From Aliidiomarina maris (lineage in GTDB: Bacteria; Pseudomonadota; Gammaproteobacteria; Enterobacterales; Alteromonadaceae): a stretch of 64,000 nt of DNA. Shown here in pieces: positions 1 to 9,716 of this stretch; the first letter of the stretch is position 1, and every line of letters starts with the position of its first letter. A program made the position numbers and the translations under genes. The notes under the pieces are model-generated. The model saw only the letters and a program-made list of their open reading frames with translations, had not been told where the DNA came from and did no database searches. Location of the stretch: the NCBI RefSeq assembly GCF_003987335.1, contig NZ_PIPK01000002.1, forward strand, positions 62,001-126,000. Direction: 5' to 3'.

Positions 1-111
1 GTTAATCTAAAGGAATTAGAGCGAGAAGAATTTGGGCTTACCGTACACAAACTAATTCAACTAAAAAGCCGCCACTATTTTTTCGAGCACTTGATTGCGG
101 CGATCGAGTAG
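1..111 (+). CDS. 3' end of an unidentified protein (partial)
   Basis: Frame 1 is open from the window edge to TAG at 109-111, giving 36 residues that end in LIAAIE. I do not recognise the family from this fragment. The last three codons (ATC GAG TAG) lie inside the predicted 3' end of the antisense group II intron, so the intron appears to supply the stop. Joining base 102 directly to base 2026 keeps the frame open through the rpsI terminator to a TGA at about 2062, which would give a different, longer C-terminus. The gene converges on rpsI. Confidence 0.5.
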   Translation, partial: VNLKELEREEFGLTVHKLIQLKSRHYFFEHLIAAIE

Positions 112-2025
112 GAGGAGGCCTCACGGCCTCCGTCCTCTCACACCACCGGGCATACGGTTCCGTACCACGGCGGTTCATACGTTACATTTGAGCTGATGAT
201 AACTGTCCATCAGCGATATCAAGCCCAGTCTATCAAACAACTTCTTCGGTACTGCCTGATTCATGTGCGAAGCACCCGAGTTCCACCATGGGCCGCGCCC
301 ATTGGTGGTGCTTAGTACTGCACGTTTCTCGGCAATACCCAGACGCATCAACATCCGTGCTCGGGTTCGTCCTCGCTTCCATTGTCGCCAGAGTATCTTC
401 CTTAAATGGCGACGAAGCCAGCCATCCAGTTCATTGAAGATGCCTTTGGCGTCTGCGTGATGGAAGTAGTTTATCCAGCCACGCAGTTTAGGCGCGAGTT
501 CGTTCACCGTTTTGCGGATGTTCCAGCCCTTGGCCATGCGAAGCAGTGCTTTGAGATTGCTTTTAAAGCGCTTTACGCTTTTGTCGGCAACTTTGAGCCG
601 GATGTTATAGTTCCGGCTACACACCGTGTAGCCAAGGAAGCTGCGCTTCCAAGGCCTGTCGGCCGCACTCTTTCCACGATTGACCTGAAGCTTCAGGCGC
701 TGTTCAAGGAACTTCGTTGTTGAAGCGAGCACTCTGTGCGCGGCGCGCTCACTGCTGACATAGATATTGCAGTCGTCCGCGTAGCGGCAGAAGCTATGGC
801 CTCGTTTCGTCAGCTCCATGTCCAGCTCATGCAGCAGGATGTTTGACAGCAGCGGCGAGAGCGGTCCGCCTTGCGGCGTGCCTTCCGTTCGTGCTGTCGT
901 AACGCCATTTTCCATGATGCCTGCCTGTAAGTAGCGGCGTATCAGTTTGAGTACGGTTTTGTCTTTGATAACCCGGGCGATACGGGACATTAAAATGTCG
1001 TGGTTCACCCGGTCAAAGAACTTCGCCATATCAATGTCGACCACCCAGCGCTTGCCGGATTCCATATAGTTCCGGGCTTGATGCACCGCTTGCGCGGCGC
1101 TTTTGCCCGGTCTAAAGCCATAGCTGTGCGGTGAGAACTTTGGTTCAAACTGTTCGCTCAGTACCTGATGCATTGCCTGCTGAATAAGTCGGTCTATCAC
1201 ACATGGGATGCCCAGCATCCGCATGCCGCCACCGGGCTTGGGTATCTCTACCTTGCGCACCGGTTGCGGTTGATAGCTGCCCTCCAGCAGTTGTTGTTTG
1301 ATGTGCTGCCAGTGTTGTTGCAGATAGCCTTTCAGTTCATCTGTCGTAACACCGTCTACCCCCGGAGCGCCTTTGTTCCGGCACACTCGCTGGTAGGCTT
1401 GCAGCATATTCGACCGTTCGGTTATCGCTGACATTAAATCCATGTCAGCCCCGCTCGGAGTTGTTCTGGTTGATGCCGTGATGCACTGCACAACCCAAGC
1501 ATCCCGCGCAGGCTTCTGGCCTTGCGGTTTGGGTCGGGTGAGGTTTTCCTCTTGCTGTGGTATGTAACATCATCGAATCAACAGGCTCCGATTCGTAACC
1601 TATGTTCAGCCCTTCAGCTGGCGGTAACCAGCCTACTACGGCCTCGGCTGACTTCTGCTGCTCCATCCTGATACCTCACAGCATCAGTAGCTTTAAGCAA
1701 AGCAACAGACCTCCCAGGGTAATGCGCGTGACCGTCCCACTTATACCTGCCGCATCTACGTTCATAGTTTCCGTGTAAGTATCGGGCTTTAGCAGTAATG
1801 GCTACCTAACCCACTATGACCGCCTCATATGCGATTTCTGTTCGTCAGGCCAGTGGTTTGCTTGCCGCTTCCTTCAGATTTCACCTCGCGGTGAACACCC
1901 TTGCGGTTCAGCTAGTGATTCCCCTTACCGGGCTCACAGAGGACTTTCACCTCCCAGTCATCCTGTCAGCACCACCTGCACAGGAACAGCGCCCGTCAAG
2001 GCGCTACGCGCCATGCCTGGCGCAC
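103..2025 (-). mobile_element. Group II intron (IIC-like) inserted after the rpsI terminator
   Basis: On the minus strand the element begins at 2025 with GTGCGCCAGGCATGGC, a typical 5' end of a bacterial group II intron. It ends near 103 with CCTACTCGAT after a domain V/VI-like segment (about 103-175). It encodes one reverse transcriptase (175-1443). The bases just upstream of the 5' boundary on the minus strand are the rpsI hairpin, its U-tract and GTG. Group IIC introns are known to insert downstream of Rho-independent terminators. About 580 bases 5' of the RT gene carry no gene and should hold ribozyme domains I-IV; open frames there are spurious. The 3' boundary could be off by a few bases. 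Confidence 0.85.
175..1443 (-). CDS. ltrA: Group II intron reverse transcriptase/maturase
   Basis: This is the intron-encoded protein that helps splicing and performs target-primed reverse transcription. With the start at 1443 it has 422 residues. An in-frame upstream start at 1491 exists, but the family usually begins near MDLM. RT blocks are visible: the PKPGGG/R region near residue 70, SYGFRPG near 107, DIDMAKFFD near 136, TPQGGPLSPLLSN near 189 and catalytic YADD at 221-224. The maturase (X) region follows, with GWINYF and a basic helix. GRGPWWNSGASHMN near the C-terminus is typical of class C proteins. No HNH endonuclease domain follows, as expected for IIC. The frame is intact, so the intron may still be mobile. 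Confidence 0.93.
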   Translation of the reverse strand: MDLMSAITERSNMLQAYQRVCRNKGAPGVDGVTTDELKGYLQQHWQHIKQQLLEGSYQPQPVRKVEIPKPGGGMRMLGIPCVIDRLIQQAMHQVLSEQFEPKFSPHSYGFRPGKSAAQAVHQARNYMESGKRWVVDIDMAKFFDRVNHDILMSRIARVIKDKTVLKLIRRYLQAGIMENGVTTARTEGTPQGGPLSPLLSNILLHELDMELTKRGHSFCRYADDCNIYVSSERAAHRVLASTTKFLEQRLKLQVNRGKSAADRPWKRSFLGYTVCSRNYNIRLKVADKSVKRFKSNLKALLRMAKGWNIRKTVNELAPKLRGWINYFHHADAKGIFNELDGWLRRHLRKILWRQWKRGRTRARMLMRLGIAEKRAVLSTTNGRGPWWNSGASHMNQAVPKKLFDRLGLISLMDSYHQLKCNV

Positions 2026-2028
2026 CAC

Positions 2029-2058
2029 AAAAAAACCGCGCTGGAAGCGCGGTTTTTG
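2029..2058 (-). terminator. rpsI operon Rho-independent terminator and intron target
   Basis: CCGCGCT pairs with AGCGCGG across a GGA loop and is flanked by a T-run on one side and an A-run on the other, so it can act in both directions. On the minus strand it ends rplM-rpsI transcripts, with a seven-T tract (A-run 2029-2035). The intron 5' boundary lies four bases past that T-run. Confidence 0.85.
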
Positions 2059-2095
2059 TTTTGAGCAGCAAGTGCTGCAAACAGTTCTGCGTAAA

Positions 2096-2488
2096 TTAAC
2101 GCTTTGAGAACTGTGGACGCTTACGCGCTTTGTGTAGACCAACTTTCTTACGCTCAACTTGACGCGCGTCACGAGTTACATAACCCGCTTTACGTAAGTC
2201 GCTACGTAGAGATTCGTCGTATTGCATCAACGCACGAGTGATACCGTGACGGATTGCACCGGCTTGACCCGTTGTGCCACCACCAGTAACAGTCACATAC
2301 AAGTCGAATTTCTCAGTCATTTCAACAAGCTCTAGAGGCTGACGAACAACCATGCGAGCTGTTTCACGACCAAAGTACTCTTCTAGAGTGCGCTGGTTGA
2401 TTTTGATTTCGCCACTACCTGGACGCAAGAATACGCGTGCAGTTGAGTTTTTGCGGCGACCTGTACCGTAGTATTGATTATCTGCCAT
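2096..2488 (-). CDS. rpsI: 30S ribosomal protein S9
   Basis: uS9 of the small subunit; its C-terminal tail reaches toward the P-site tRNA. From 2488 it has 130 residues, the family length, begins [12 protein letters not shown] and ends RPQFSKR. An in-frame ATG two codons upstream (2494) is less likely because GGAG at about 2499-2502 is properly spaced for 2488 only. It is the second gene of the rplM-rpsI operon, 17 bases after rplM, and is followed by the terminator that the intron targets. Confidence 0.97.
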   Translation of the reverse strand: MADNQYYGTGRRKNSTARVFLRPGSGEIKINQRTLEEYFGRETARMVVRQPLELVEMTEKFDLYVTVTGGGTTGQAGAIRHGITRALMQYDESLRSDLRKAGYVTRDARQVERKKVGLHKARKRPQFSKR

Positions 2489-2505
2489 TGTCATCTGCTC
2501 CGTAA

Positions 2506-2934
2506 TTAAATATCAAGGGTTTGAGGCTGTTGAGCAACATGGCTGTGCTCTGCACCCGCATACACTTTCAGCTTACGGAACATGGCGCGACCAAGTGGAC
2601 CACGTGGTAACATGCCTTTAACCGCTTTTTCGATAACCATTTCTGGTTTACGTTGAATCAACTTGTCGAAGCTGATTTCTTTAATACCACCCGGGAAACC
2701 GGTGTGTGAGTAGTACATTTTGTCAGTGGTTTTAGCACCAGTAACAACAACTTTCTCAGCGTTTACAACGATGATGTAATCACCAGTGTCAACGTGTGGC
2801 GTGTATTCAGCCTTGTGCTTGCCACGCAGGCGACGAGCGATTTCAGTGGCCAGACGACCCAAAGTTTTATCAGTGGCGTCAACCACGAACCAGTCGCGCT
2901 TTACGCTTTCTGGCTTAGCTACAAAAGTTTTCAT
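2506..2934 (-). CDS. rplM: 50S ribosomal protein L13
   Basis: uL13, an early-assembly protein of the large subunit. Its 142 residues equal the E. coli length, and it contains [26 protein letters not shown] and [10 protein letters not shown]. No strong Shine-Dalgarno precedes the ATG (TAATTAAAAGTC), which fits a gene controlled through its leader; L13 is known to repress its own operon in enterobacteria. It is first in the operon with rpsI. Confidence 0.97.
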   Translation of the reverse strand: MKTFVAKPESVKRDWFVVDATDKTLGRLATEIARRLRGKHKAEYTPHVDTGDYIIVVNAEKVVVTGAKTTDKMYYSHTGFPGGIKEISFDKLIQRKPEMVIEKAVKGMLPRGPLGRAMFRKLKVYAGAEHSHVAQQPQTLDI

Positions 2935-3064
2935 GACTTTTAATTACCCAGTTTAAATAAGTTCCACAACCGAGGTCATTTCCGGGCTTCCCCGCGAAAC
3001 ACCAATAAATATAACGGCTAGCAGCTCCCCTCTCGGGTTTGGCGGCTACCGGTAACGTGGGCTG
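2935..3064 (-). promoter_or_regulatory. rplM 5' leader, candidate autoregulatory RNA
   Basis: About 130 bases lie between the expected transcription start and the rplM ATG. They contain GC-rich arms that could pair (for example CCCGAGAGGGG and GCGGGGAAGCCCGG on the minus strand). Leader-mediated autogenous control of rplM-rpsI is established in gammaproteobacteria; that this leader acts the same way is inference. Confidence 0.45.
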
Positions 3065-3070
3065 GCGCGG

Positions 3071-3100
3071 ATTATACACGTACCGCGCTCGCTTTTTCAA
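3071..3100 (-). promoter_or_regulatory. Sigma70-type promoter of rplM-rpsI
   Basis: On the minus strand TTGAAA (3095-3100) and a perfect TATAAT (3071-3076) are separated by 18 bases, about 136 bases before rplM. This is one of the best sigma70 matches I noticed in the window and suits a ribosomal protein operon. Confidence 0.75.
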
Positions 3101-3218
3101 CAATAATTCAAGGTTTTCGTAGGGCAGACTTTGTCCGCGAGACGCTGAACGATTCGGTGGCGGAGAAGCTGCGGGATAACACCTTGATCGGGCGTCGAGC
3201 GCATGGATGCGCGAGCCG

Positions 3219-3382
3219 AGCCTACAGGGACGTATTTACGGCGTCCCGAACAAGGTGTTCCCGCAGCTGCGTAAGCCGCCGCGCACCGACGCGCGCGCCA
3301 AGCCTACAGGGATGTATCTACGGCGTCTCGAACAAGGTGTTCCCGCAGCTACGTAAGCCGCCGCGCACCGGTGCGCGCGCTG
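3219..3382. repeat. Two direct copies of an 82-bp unit with an inverted partial copy
   Basis: Copies at 3219-3300 and 3301-3382 differ at only a few positions. Each carries CCTACAGGG, GTAT-T-TACGGCGT, CGAACAAGGTGTTCCCGCAG and a GC-rich end (GCCGCCGCGCACC). About 3165-3205 holds a related stretch in inverted orientation (GAGAAGCTGCGGGATAACACCTTG), so a long imperfect hairpin is possible. It sits between the rplM promoter and the 3' end of zapE. It looks like a dispersed intergenic repeat rather than a gene. Confidence 0.7.
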
Positions 3383-3387
3383 GCGGG

Positions 3388-4494
3388 TTATGCCAAATGC
3401 TCGCGGGCTAGGTATTCGTGAGATTGCATTTCCTGTAGCCGACTTAAAGTGCGCTTAAACTCAAAGCTTAAGCGGCCTCCAGCATAGAGCTGCTCTAATG
3501 GTACTTCGCTCGACATGATTAGTTTGACGTGACGCTCGTAGAATTCATCCACCATGGCGATAAATCGACGCGCGATGTCATCGGTTTTCTCATCCATTTG
3601 ACGCACATTGGAGACTAATACTGCATGGTATAACCGCGAAATTTCCATATAGTCATTTTGACTACGAGGGCCGCCGCACAGTGCGTAGAAGTCAAACATC
3701 GCCACGTCATCGGCTTCCATACGCGTTGGAATTTGACGGTTGTTGATGGTAATTGGCTTGCCTTGTGAGTGCGCCTGATGATCCGGCGCCAATTGATTAA
3801 AATATTGCACCAAGTTGGTATCAGCACATTCGTCCAACGGGGAATGAAAAATTTCCGCTTGCGTCAGAGTGCGCATACGGTAGTCGATACCACTGTCCAC
3901 ATTGACCACTTCGCAGTGCTGCTTAATTAAGTTAATCGCCGGGACAAAACGATCGCGCTGTAAACCGTTTCGATACAACTCGTCCGGCACAATGTTCGAT
4001 GTCGCCACTAACACCACACCGCGCTTGAACAGTTCCTGCATTAACGTACCAAGCAACATAGCGTCGGTGATGTCTTGCACAAAGAACTCATCAAAACATA
4101 GCACCCGTGCTTCACGGGCAAATTTTTCCGCAATTTTAGGCAGCGGATCAGACTGCCCTTTCAATAATTTGAGCTCATCGTGCACCCGATGCATAAAGCG
4201 GTGGAAATGAATACGCATTTTGCGATCGAACGGCAGCGCGTTATAAAACGTGTCGACTAAGTAAGTCTTGCCACGACCGACGCCACCCCAGAAGTACAAA
4301 CCTTTGACCGTTTGTTTCGGGTGTTTAGCAAATACGTTCTTCAGCTTACCTAGCACCCCACCCCGTGTGTGTGGCTGAGAAGCGACCAAGTCATCGTACA
4401 AACGTTGCAAGTGACCCACTGCCATTTCCTGAGCAGGGTCATAGGTGAAACCTGAATTTTCCAGATCGCGTTGATATAATTGTTTGGGTGTCAT
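3388..4494 (-). CDS. zapE: Cell division ATPase ZapE (AFG1 family)
   Basis: AFG1/ZapE P-loop ATPase associated with the Z-ring at constriction. From ATG 4494 it has 368 residues, close to the E. coli length. Walker A GGVGRGKT is at about residues 70-77 and Walker B LCFDEFFV near 133, followed by the family signatures VATSNIVPDELYRNGLQR and RRFIAMVDEFYERHVKL. A start at 4551 would add 19 residues that do not match the family and would overlap a possible promoter for the divergent zapG, so I prefer 4494; neither start has a clear ribosome-binding site. zapE and zapG are commonly adjacent in gammaproteobacteria. Confidence 0.93.
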   Translation of the reverse strand: MTPKQLYQRDLENSGFTYDPAQEMAVGHLQRLYDDLVASQPHTRGGVLGKLKNVFAKHPKQTVKGLYFWGGVGRGKTYLVDTFYNALPFDRKMRIHFHRFMHRVHDELKLLKGQSDPLPKIAEKFAREARVLCFDEFFVQDITDAMLLGTLMQELFKRGVVLVATSNIVPDELYRNGLQRDRFVPAINLIKQHCEVVNVDSGIDYRMRTLTQAEIFHSPLDECADTNLVQYFNQLAPDHQAHSQGKPITINNRQIPTRMEADDVAMFDFYALCGGPRSQNDYMEISRLYHAVLVSNVRQMDEKTDDIARRFIAMVDEFYERHVKLIMSSEVPLEQLYAGGRLSFEFKRTLSRLQEMQSHEYLAREHLA

Positions 4495-4594
4495 GACTGC
4501 GCGTACCACTTCTGGTTTACGAAAAACCCACTGTTGACTTGGGTAAAGCATGGTATCATAAATTCATATAAATAAGCATTTTGGAGACAACCTG

Positions 4595-5074
4595 ATGGAT
4601 TGGCTTGTAGGATTATTATTAGTTATTGTCGGTGGCGTGATTGGTTTCTTCGCGGCGCGCTATTACTTTACTAAACACAGCGATTCGGCGCAGTTACAAG
4701 CCCAGGTTGAAGCCAGCCGCGAGCAATTAGCTGCATATCGCAAAGACGTGGTGGAACATTTTGAAACTGCACGCCAGCTTGGCGAACAGTTGAGCGACAC
4801 CCAAGCTAAGCTAAACACGTTTTTAGCTGACAGCCAGCAGTTGCTGCAGCAAGAAAAAGAGTGGCAACAGCCGCTGCCATTCTTCGCTGAAGATACCATT
4901 CGCCAATTGCGCGCTGCCAACACCCTGGATAGCGACAGCCGCTACCGCAAATTAGAAAGCAGCGCCGACGCCCCGCGTGACTACAGTGAAAAAGGTAGCA
5001 GTGGCTTATTCAGTAGCCTTGAAAACGCAAATGCCAATCAAGACAAGCAGCATAAAGAAGACCACAAAGCTTAA
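4595..5074 (+). CDS. zapG: Z-ring associated membrane protein ZapG (YhcB, DUF1043)
   Basis: A 159-residue protein with one N-terminal membrane helix (about residues 3-21) followed by a cytoplasmic coiled coil rich in Gln, Glu and Ala (about 30-100) and a polar tail. This is the YhcB/ZapG layout, a protein linked to division and envelope growth. GGAG lies 12 bases before the ATG. A possible promoter -35 (TTGACT, 4534-4539) precedes it. It is divergent from zapE and followed by degQ. Confidence 0.9.
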   Translation: MDWLVGLLLVIVGGVIGFFAARYYFTKHSDSAQLQAQVEASREQLAAYRKDVVEHFETARQLGEQLSDTQAKLNTFLADSQQLLQQEKEWQQPLPFFAEDTIRQLRAANTLDSDSRYRKLESSADAPRDYSEKGSSGLFSSLENANANQDKQHKEDHKA

Positions 5075-5102
5075 ACGCTTGCTCCACAATCAGTTCCTGC
5101 CC

Positions 5103-5156
5103 ATCACACTTGAATTTTAATTTTTGCGAACTTATTCAAGTGTGGTGAGGTCATTA
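5103..5156 (+). promoter_or_regulatory. degQ upstream inverted repeat with sigmaE-like promoter
   Basis: CACACTTGAAT (5105-5115) is perfectly repeated in inverse as ATTCAAGTGTG (5134-5144) around an 18-base loop. GAACTT (5128-5133), a sigmaE -35 core, is at the end of the loop, and TCATTA (5151-5156) lies 17 bases after it as a possible -10. RpoE control of DegP/DegQ proteases is established in relatives. The hairpin may also end zapG transcripts, although it lacks a good T-run. Confidence 0.45.
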
Positions 5157-5204
5157 TAAGACTTTTAACCCTGTCTTTGAGTGTGTATTTGGAGCTGATT
5201 GACA

Positions 5205-6554
5205 ATGAGCAAACTAAAGTCGTTGTTTTTAATCCCCTGTTTTATTTTACTGAGCAGCGTTAGCGTTGCCCAAGCACAAATCCCTTTAGCCACTAATTCT
5301 GACGGCGTGCCAACTTTGGCACCTATGCTGGAAGAAGTGACCCCAGCGGTAGTGAATATCTCCGTTGAAGGTAAGCGCGTGACGCGCCAACGCATGCCAG
5401 AAGCTTTTCGCTTTTTCTTCGGCCCGAATGCGCCTCAGGAAGAAACTCGTGAACAACCATTTCGCGGTTTAGGCTCAGGCGTGATTATCGATGCTGAAGC
5501 AGGCTACGTAGTCACCAATAACCACGTTATTGATGATGCCACTGATATTACCGTCACCTTAAAGGACGGCCGTCAATTTAGTGCAAGGGTACTTGGTCGT
5601 GACGAACAAACCGATGTTGCCCTACTAAAAATTGACAACCCTCGTGACCTCACTGCGATTCAAATTGGTAACTCCGATGCCATGCGTGTCGGTGACTTCG
5701 TGGTCGCAATTGGCAACCCCTTTGGTCTGGGCCAAACCGTCACATCGGGCATCGTCTCTGCATTGGGTAGAGGAGGCTTTGGCCCTGAACGGTTAGAAAA
5801 CTTTATTCAAACCGACGCGGCCATCAACAGTGGTAATTCAGGTGGTGCCTTAGTCGATTTACGCGGCAACCTGATTGGGATTAACACCGCTATTCTGGGT
5901 CGTGGCGGCAATATCGGGATCGGTTTTGCGATCCCTGCCAATATGATGAAGAACTTAGTCGATCAGATTCTTGAGTTTGGTGAAGTGCGTCGTGGTGTGC
6001 TGGGCGTGCGCGGTGGCAACTTAACCCAAGAACTGGCGGACGCCCTTGATATTTCCCGTACCCGTGGTGCGTGGGTCAGCGAAGTGTTGGCTGACGGTGC
6101 AGCAGAGCGCGCGGGTATCCAGGCGGGTGACGTCATCGTCAGCGTGGATGGCAATGACATTCAATCATTTACCGAACTCGCGGCAACCGTTGGCACCATG
6201 GGCGCGGGTCGTAAGGTGACGCTTGGTGTTATTCGCGACGGTGAAGCGATGAATATCGACGTCGAACTGTTAGAGCGCGAAGCAGAAGCTGCGGCAGCAA
6301 CTATGCACGCCGCCTTACAAGGCGCCCAGCTCAGCGCAGAGGGTAACAACCAAGGCGTGCGTATTACCAGCGTCGATGAAGGTAGTCCGGCACATCGCCT
6401 TGGACTGCGTGCAGACGATATTATCATCGGTGTTAATCGTCAGCGCGTGAGTTCAGTCAGCGAACTGCGTCGCTTACTCGACAACACCCAGGGCGTAGTC
6501 GCTATGCATGTGCGTCGCGGCCAATCGACTCTGTATTTAGTCTTACCGAACTAA
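5205..6554 (+). CDS. degQ: Periplasmic serine endoprotease DegQ (Do family)
   Basis: HtrA-family protease and chaperone that degrades misfolded envelope proteins. A signal peptide occupies about residues 1-24, ending AQAQ. The triad is visible: His107 (TNNHVI), Asp137 (QTDVALLKI) and Ser212 (GNSGG). Two PDZ domains follow (about 250-340 and 365-449). The ATG at 5205 is chosen over TTG at 5199 because GGAG at 5191-5194 is ten bases away. Length 449 matches DegQ/DegP. It is followed by a terminator and by degS, the usual tandem arrangement. Confidence 0.95.
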   Translation: MSKLKSLFLIPCFILLSSVSVAQAQIPLATNSDGVPTLAPMLEEVTPAVVNISVEGKRVTRQRMPEAFRFFFGPNAPQEETREQPFRGLGSGVIIDAEAGYVVTNNHVIDDATDITVTLKDGRQFSARVLGRDEQTDVALLKIDNPRDLTAIQIGNSDAMRVGDFVVAIGNPFGLGQTVTSGIVSALGRGGFGPERLENFIQTDAAINSGNSGGALVDLRGNLIGINTAILGRGGNIGIGFAIPANMMKNLVDQILEFGEVRRGVLGVRGGNLTQELADALDISRTRGAWVSEVLADGAAERAGIQAGDVIVSVDGNDIQSFTELAATVGTMGAGRKVTLGVIRDGEAMNIDVELLEREAEAAAATMHAALQGAQLSAEGNNQGVRITSVDEGSPAHRLGLRADDIIIGVNRQRVSSVSELRRLLDNTQGVVAMHVRRGQSTLYLVLPN

Positions 6555-6572
6555 ACTATTCCTCTCGACCTC

Positions 6573-6605
6573 AACAGGCGACCCTAGTGGTCGCCTGTTC
6601 GCTTT
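6573..6605 (+). terminator. Terminator after degQ
   Basis: AACAGGCGACC (6573-6583) pairs with GGTCGCCTGTT (6589-6599) across a five-base loop, and CGCTTTT follows. The T-run is short and delayed, but the 11-bp perfect stem 18 bases after the degQ stop is convincing. Confidence 0.7.
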
Positions 6606-6694
6606 TCAACATTCATGCTAGTATGCTCAATCAGATATCAAAAAATTTAGTTTTCTTGGCGAACAATTGCCGACTCAATCGAGTATAACAATAC

Positions 6695-7774
6695 ATGAAA
6701 AAGGCCAGCCACCCTCTGATACAGCTTATTATTAAACCTGCCTTAATGGGGCTGCTAGTCGCCGCTACGGTGATCGGGGTGTTGCCGTTCGTTAGTTCCT
6801 TGGGGCCGCAGCCCCATGTCGCGGACCCACAGCCGGCTTCCTATGCACAGGCGGTCAACCGCGCTTCACCTGCCGTAGTCAATATTTACACTGAGTCTAT
6901 CCGCCAAGGTCCATTCGACCCAAGACCGCGCTCATCGCTACGCTTGGGTTCTGGTGTCATTATGGATAGCCGTGGTTTTATTCTCACCGCAGACCATGTG
7001 GTTTCCGGCGTCGATGAGATACGTGTCGCACTGCAAGACGGACGTCTGATGGGGGCCCAATTAGTGGGTAGTGACCGCTTAACTGACTTAGCGGTACTGC
7101 GCATTGATGCCGATAACTTACCGGTGATTCCGCAAAACAATGATATTCAGACTCGCGTTGGCGACGTGGTGCTAGCCATCGGTAACCCTTACAACCTGGG
7201 CCAAACCGTGACCCAAGGTATTATTTCTGCAACAGGCCGCGCTGGTCTTGCCGAACGCACGGGTGGCTTAAGTAGTGGCTATTCTGACTTTCTACAAATG
7301 GATGCGGCGATCAACGAGGGTAACTCGGGCGGGGCATTGGTGAATTCTCGTGGCGAGTTGGTGGGTATTAACAACGTGTCGTTTCAATCGCAAATTGCCA
7401 ACCGCGCGACCACTGGGATTTACTTCGCAGTGCCCTATCGCTTAGCTCGTCGAATTATGCAGCAAATCATTAGCGACGGTGTGGTGGTAAGAGGCTACAT
7501 AGGCATCACTGCGGAGCAGCATTACAACACCAACCAAGATATTCGCGGCTTGTTGATCAGCGCCGTCGACCCACAAGGACCTGCGGCAAACGCAGGCATT
7601 CAAGTCGGTGATTTTATTTATGAAATTGGCGGAGAACCGATTCAGTCAGTCAACCAAGGCCTTGATATCGTTGCCGAAACTCGCCCCGGTGAAGTATTAG
7701 ATGTGTTGTTTTACCGTGATGTCCGGCCCATGCAAGCACGCGTGCGGATCAGTCGCTTAGGTGACAACCAGTAA
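6695..7774 (+). CDS. degS: Site-1 protease DegS of the sigmaE stress pathway
   Basis: Membrane-anchored HtrA protease that senses unfolded porins and cuts the anti-sigma factor RseA. It has 359 residues: an N-terminal anchor helix (about 13-34) without a convincing cleavage site, a trypsin-like domain with His101, Asp131 and Ser211 (GNSGG), and a single PDZ domain (about 255-350). IGNPYNLGQTVTQGIISATGR is very close to DegS. It has its own upstream region after the degQ terminator. Confidence 0.95.
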   Translation: MKKASHPLIQLIIKPALMGLLVAATVIGVLPFVSSLGPQPHVADPQPASYAQAVNRASPAVVNIYTESIRQGPFDPRPRSSLRLGSGVIMDSRGFILTADHVVSGVDEIRVALQDGRLMGAQLVGSDRLTDLAVLRIDADNLPVIPQNNDIQTRVGDVVLAIGNPYNLGQTVTQGIISATGRAGLAERTGGLSSGYSDFLQMDAAINEGNSGGALVNSRGELVGINNVSFQSQIANRATTGIYFAVPYRLARRIMQQIISDGVVVRGYIGITAEQHYNTNQDIRGLLISAVDPQGPAANAGIQVGDFIYEIGGEPIQSVNQGLDIVAETRPGEVLDVLFYRDVRPMQARVRISRLGDNQ

Positions 7775-7802
7775 CGCCACCTAAGCTTTACCTGAGCAAA
7801 CT

Positions 7803-9375
<1,573 letters not shown>

Positions 9376-9406
9376 CAGACCAGCCTTATTTCAAACTTTT
9401 ATGTGA

Positions 9407-9706
9407 CTAGCTTATCGAAACAAGGCCTTCAACGCCACTGACTTGGGCGAATTGTTGCAGTTGTTTGTTTAGGTTGCGTAAAGTTAGGGTTTGCTGGTTG
9501 GCAACCAGCTCGGAGCGCAGCCGAATAAGCATCGCTAACCCTGCAGAGTCCACGTGGCTCACAGCTTCAAGGTTGATCACCACGTCAGTTTGCTGTGGCA
9601 ACCACTGTTGGCGCTCAGCCCAAGCCTTTGGAACCGTATTGCGGTCAAGGTCGCCGTGTACGACGACCTCGCCATTTTGAGCGTTAAATTGCAGCGCTTG
9701 TGGCAT
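9407..9706 (-). CDS. mlaB: Phospholipid transport STAS-domain protein MlaB
   Basis: A 99-residue STAS domain protein, with VVINLEAVSHVDSAGLAMLIRL at the core (the DSAG loop is typical). MlaB binds the MlaF ATPase and supports assembly of the MlaFEDB inner-membrane complex. The start at 9706 follows AAAGGT; an ATG 15 codons upstream (9751) would run into mlaD. It begins ten bases after mlaD with no mlaC between them. Confidence 0.88.
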   Translation of the reverse strand: MPQALQFNAQNGEVVVHGDLDRNTVPKAWAERQQWLPQQTDVVINLEAVSHVDSAGLAMLIRLRSELVANQQTLTLRNLNKQLQQFAQVSGVEGLVSIS

Positions 9707-9716
9707 ATCTTTACCT

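Noticed and set aside
1445-2064. Short open frames within the 5' part of the intron, on both strands (1445-1666 minus, 1816-2064 plus)
   Set aside because: They lie in the ribozyme region and have no recognisable protein character; the plus-strand frame ends in the terminator.
5205-7774. degQ and degS as a recent protease duplication
   Set aside because: They have the distinct layouts of DegQ (two PDZ, signal peptide) and DegS (one PDZ, anchor), a long-standing conserved pair.
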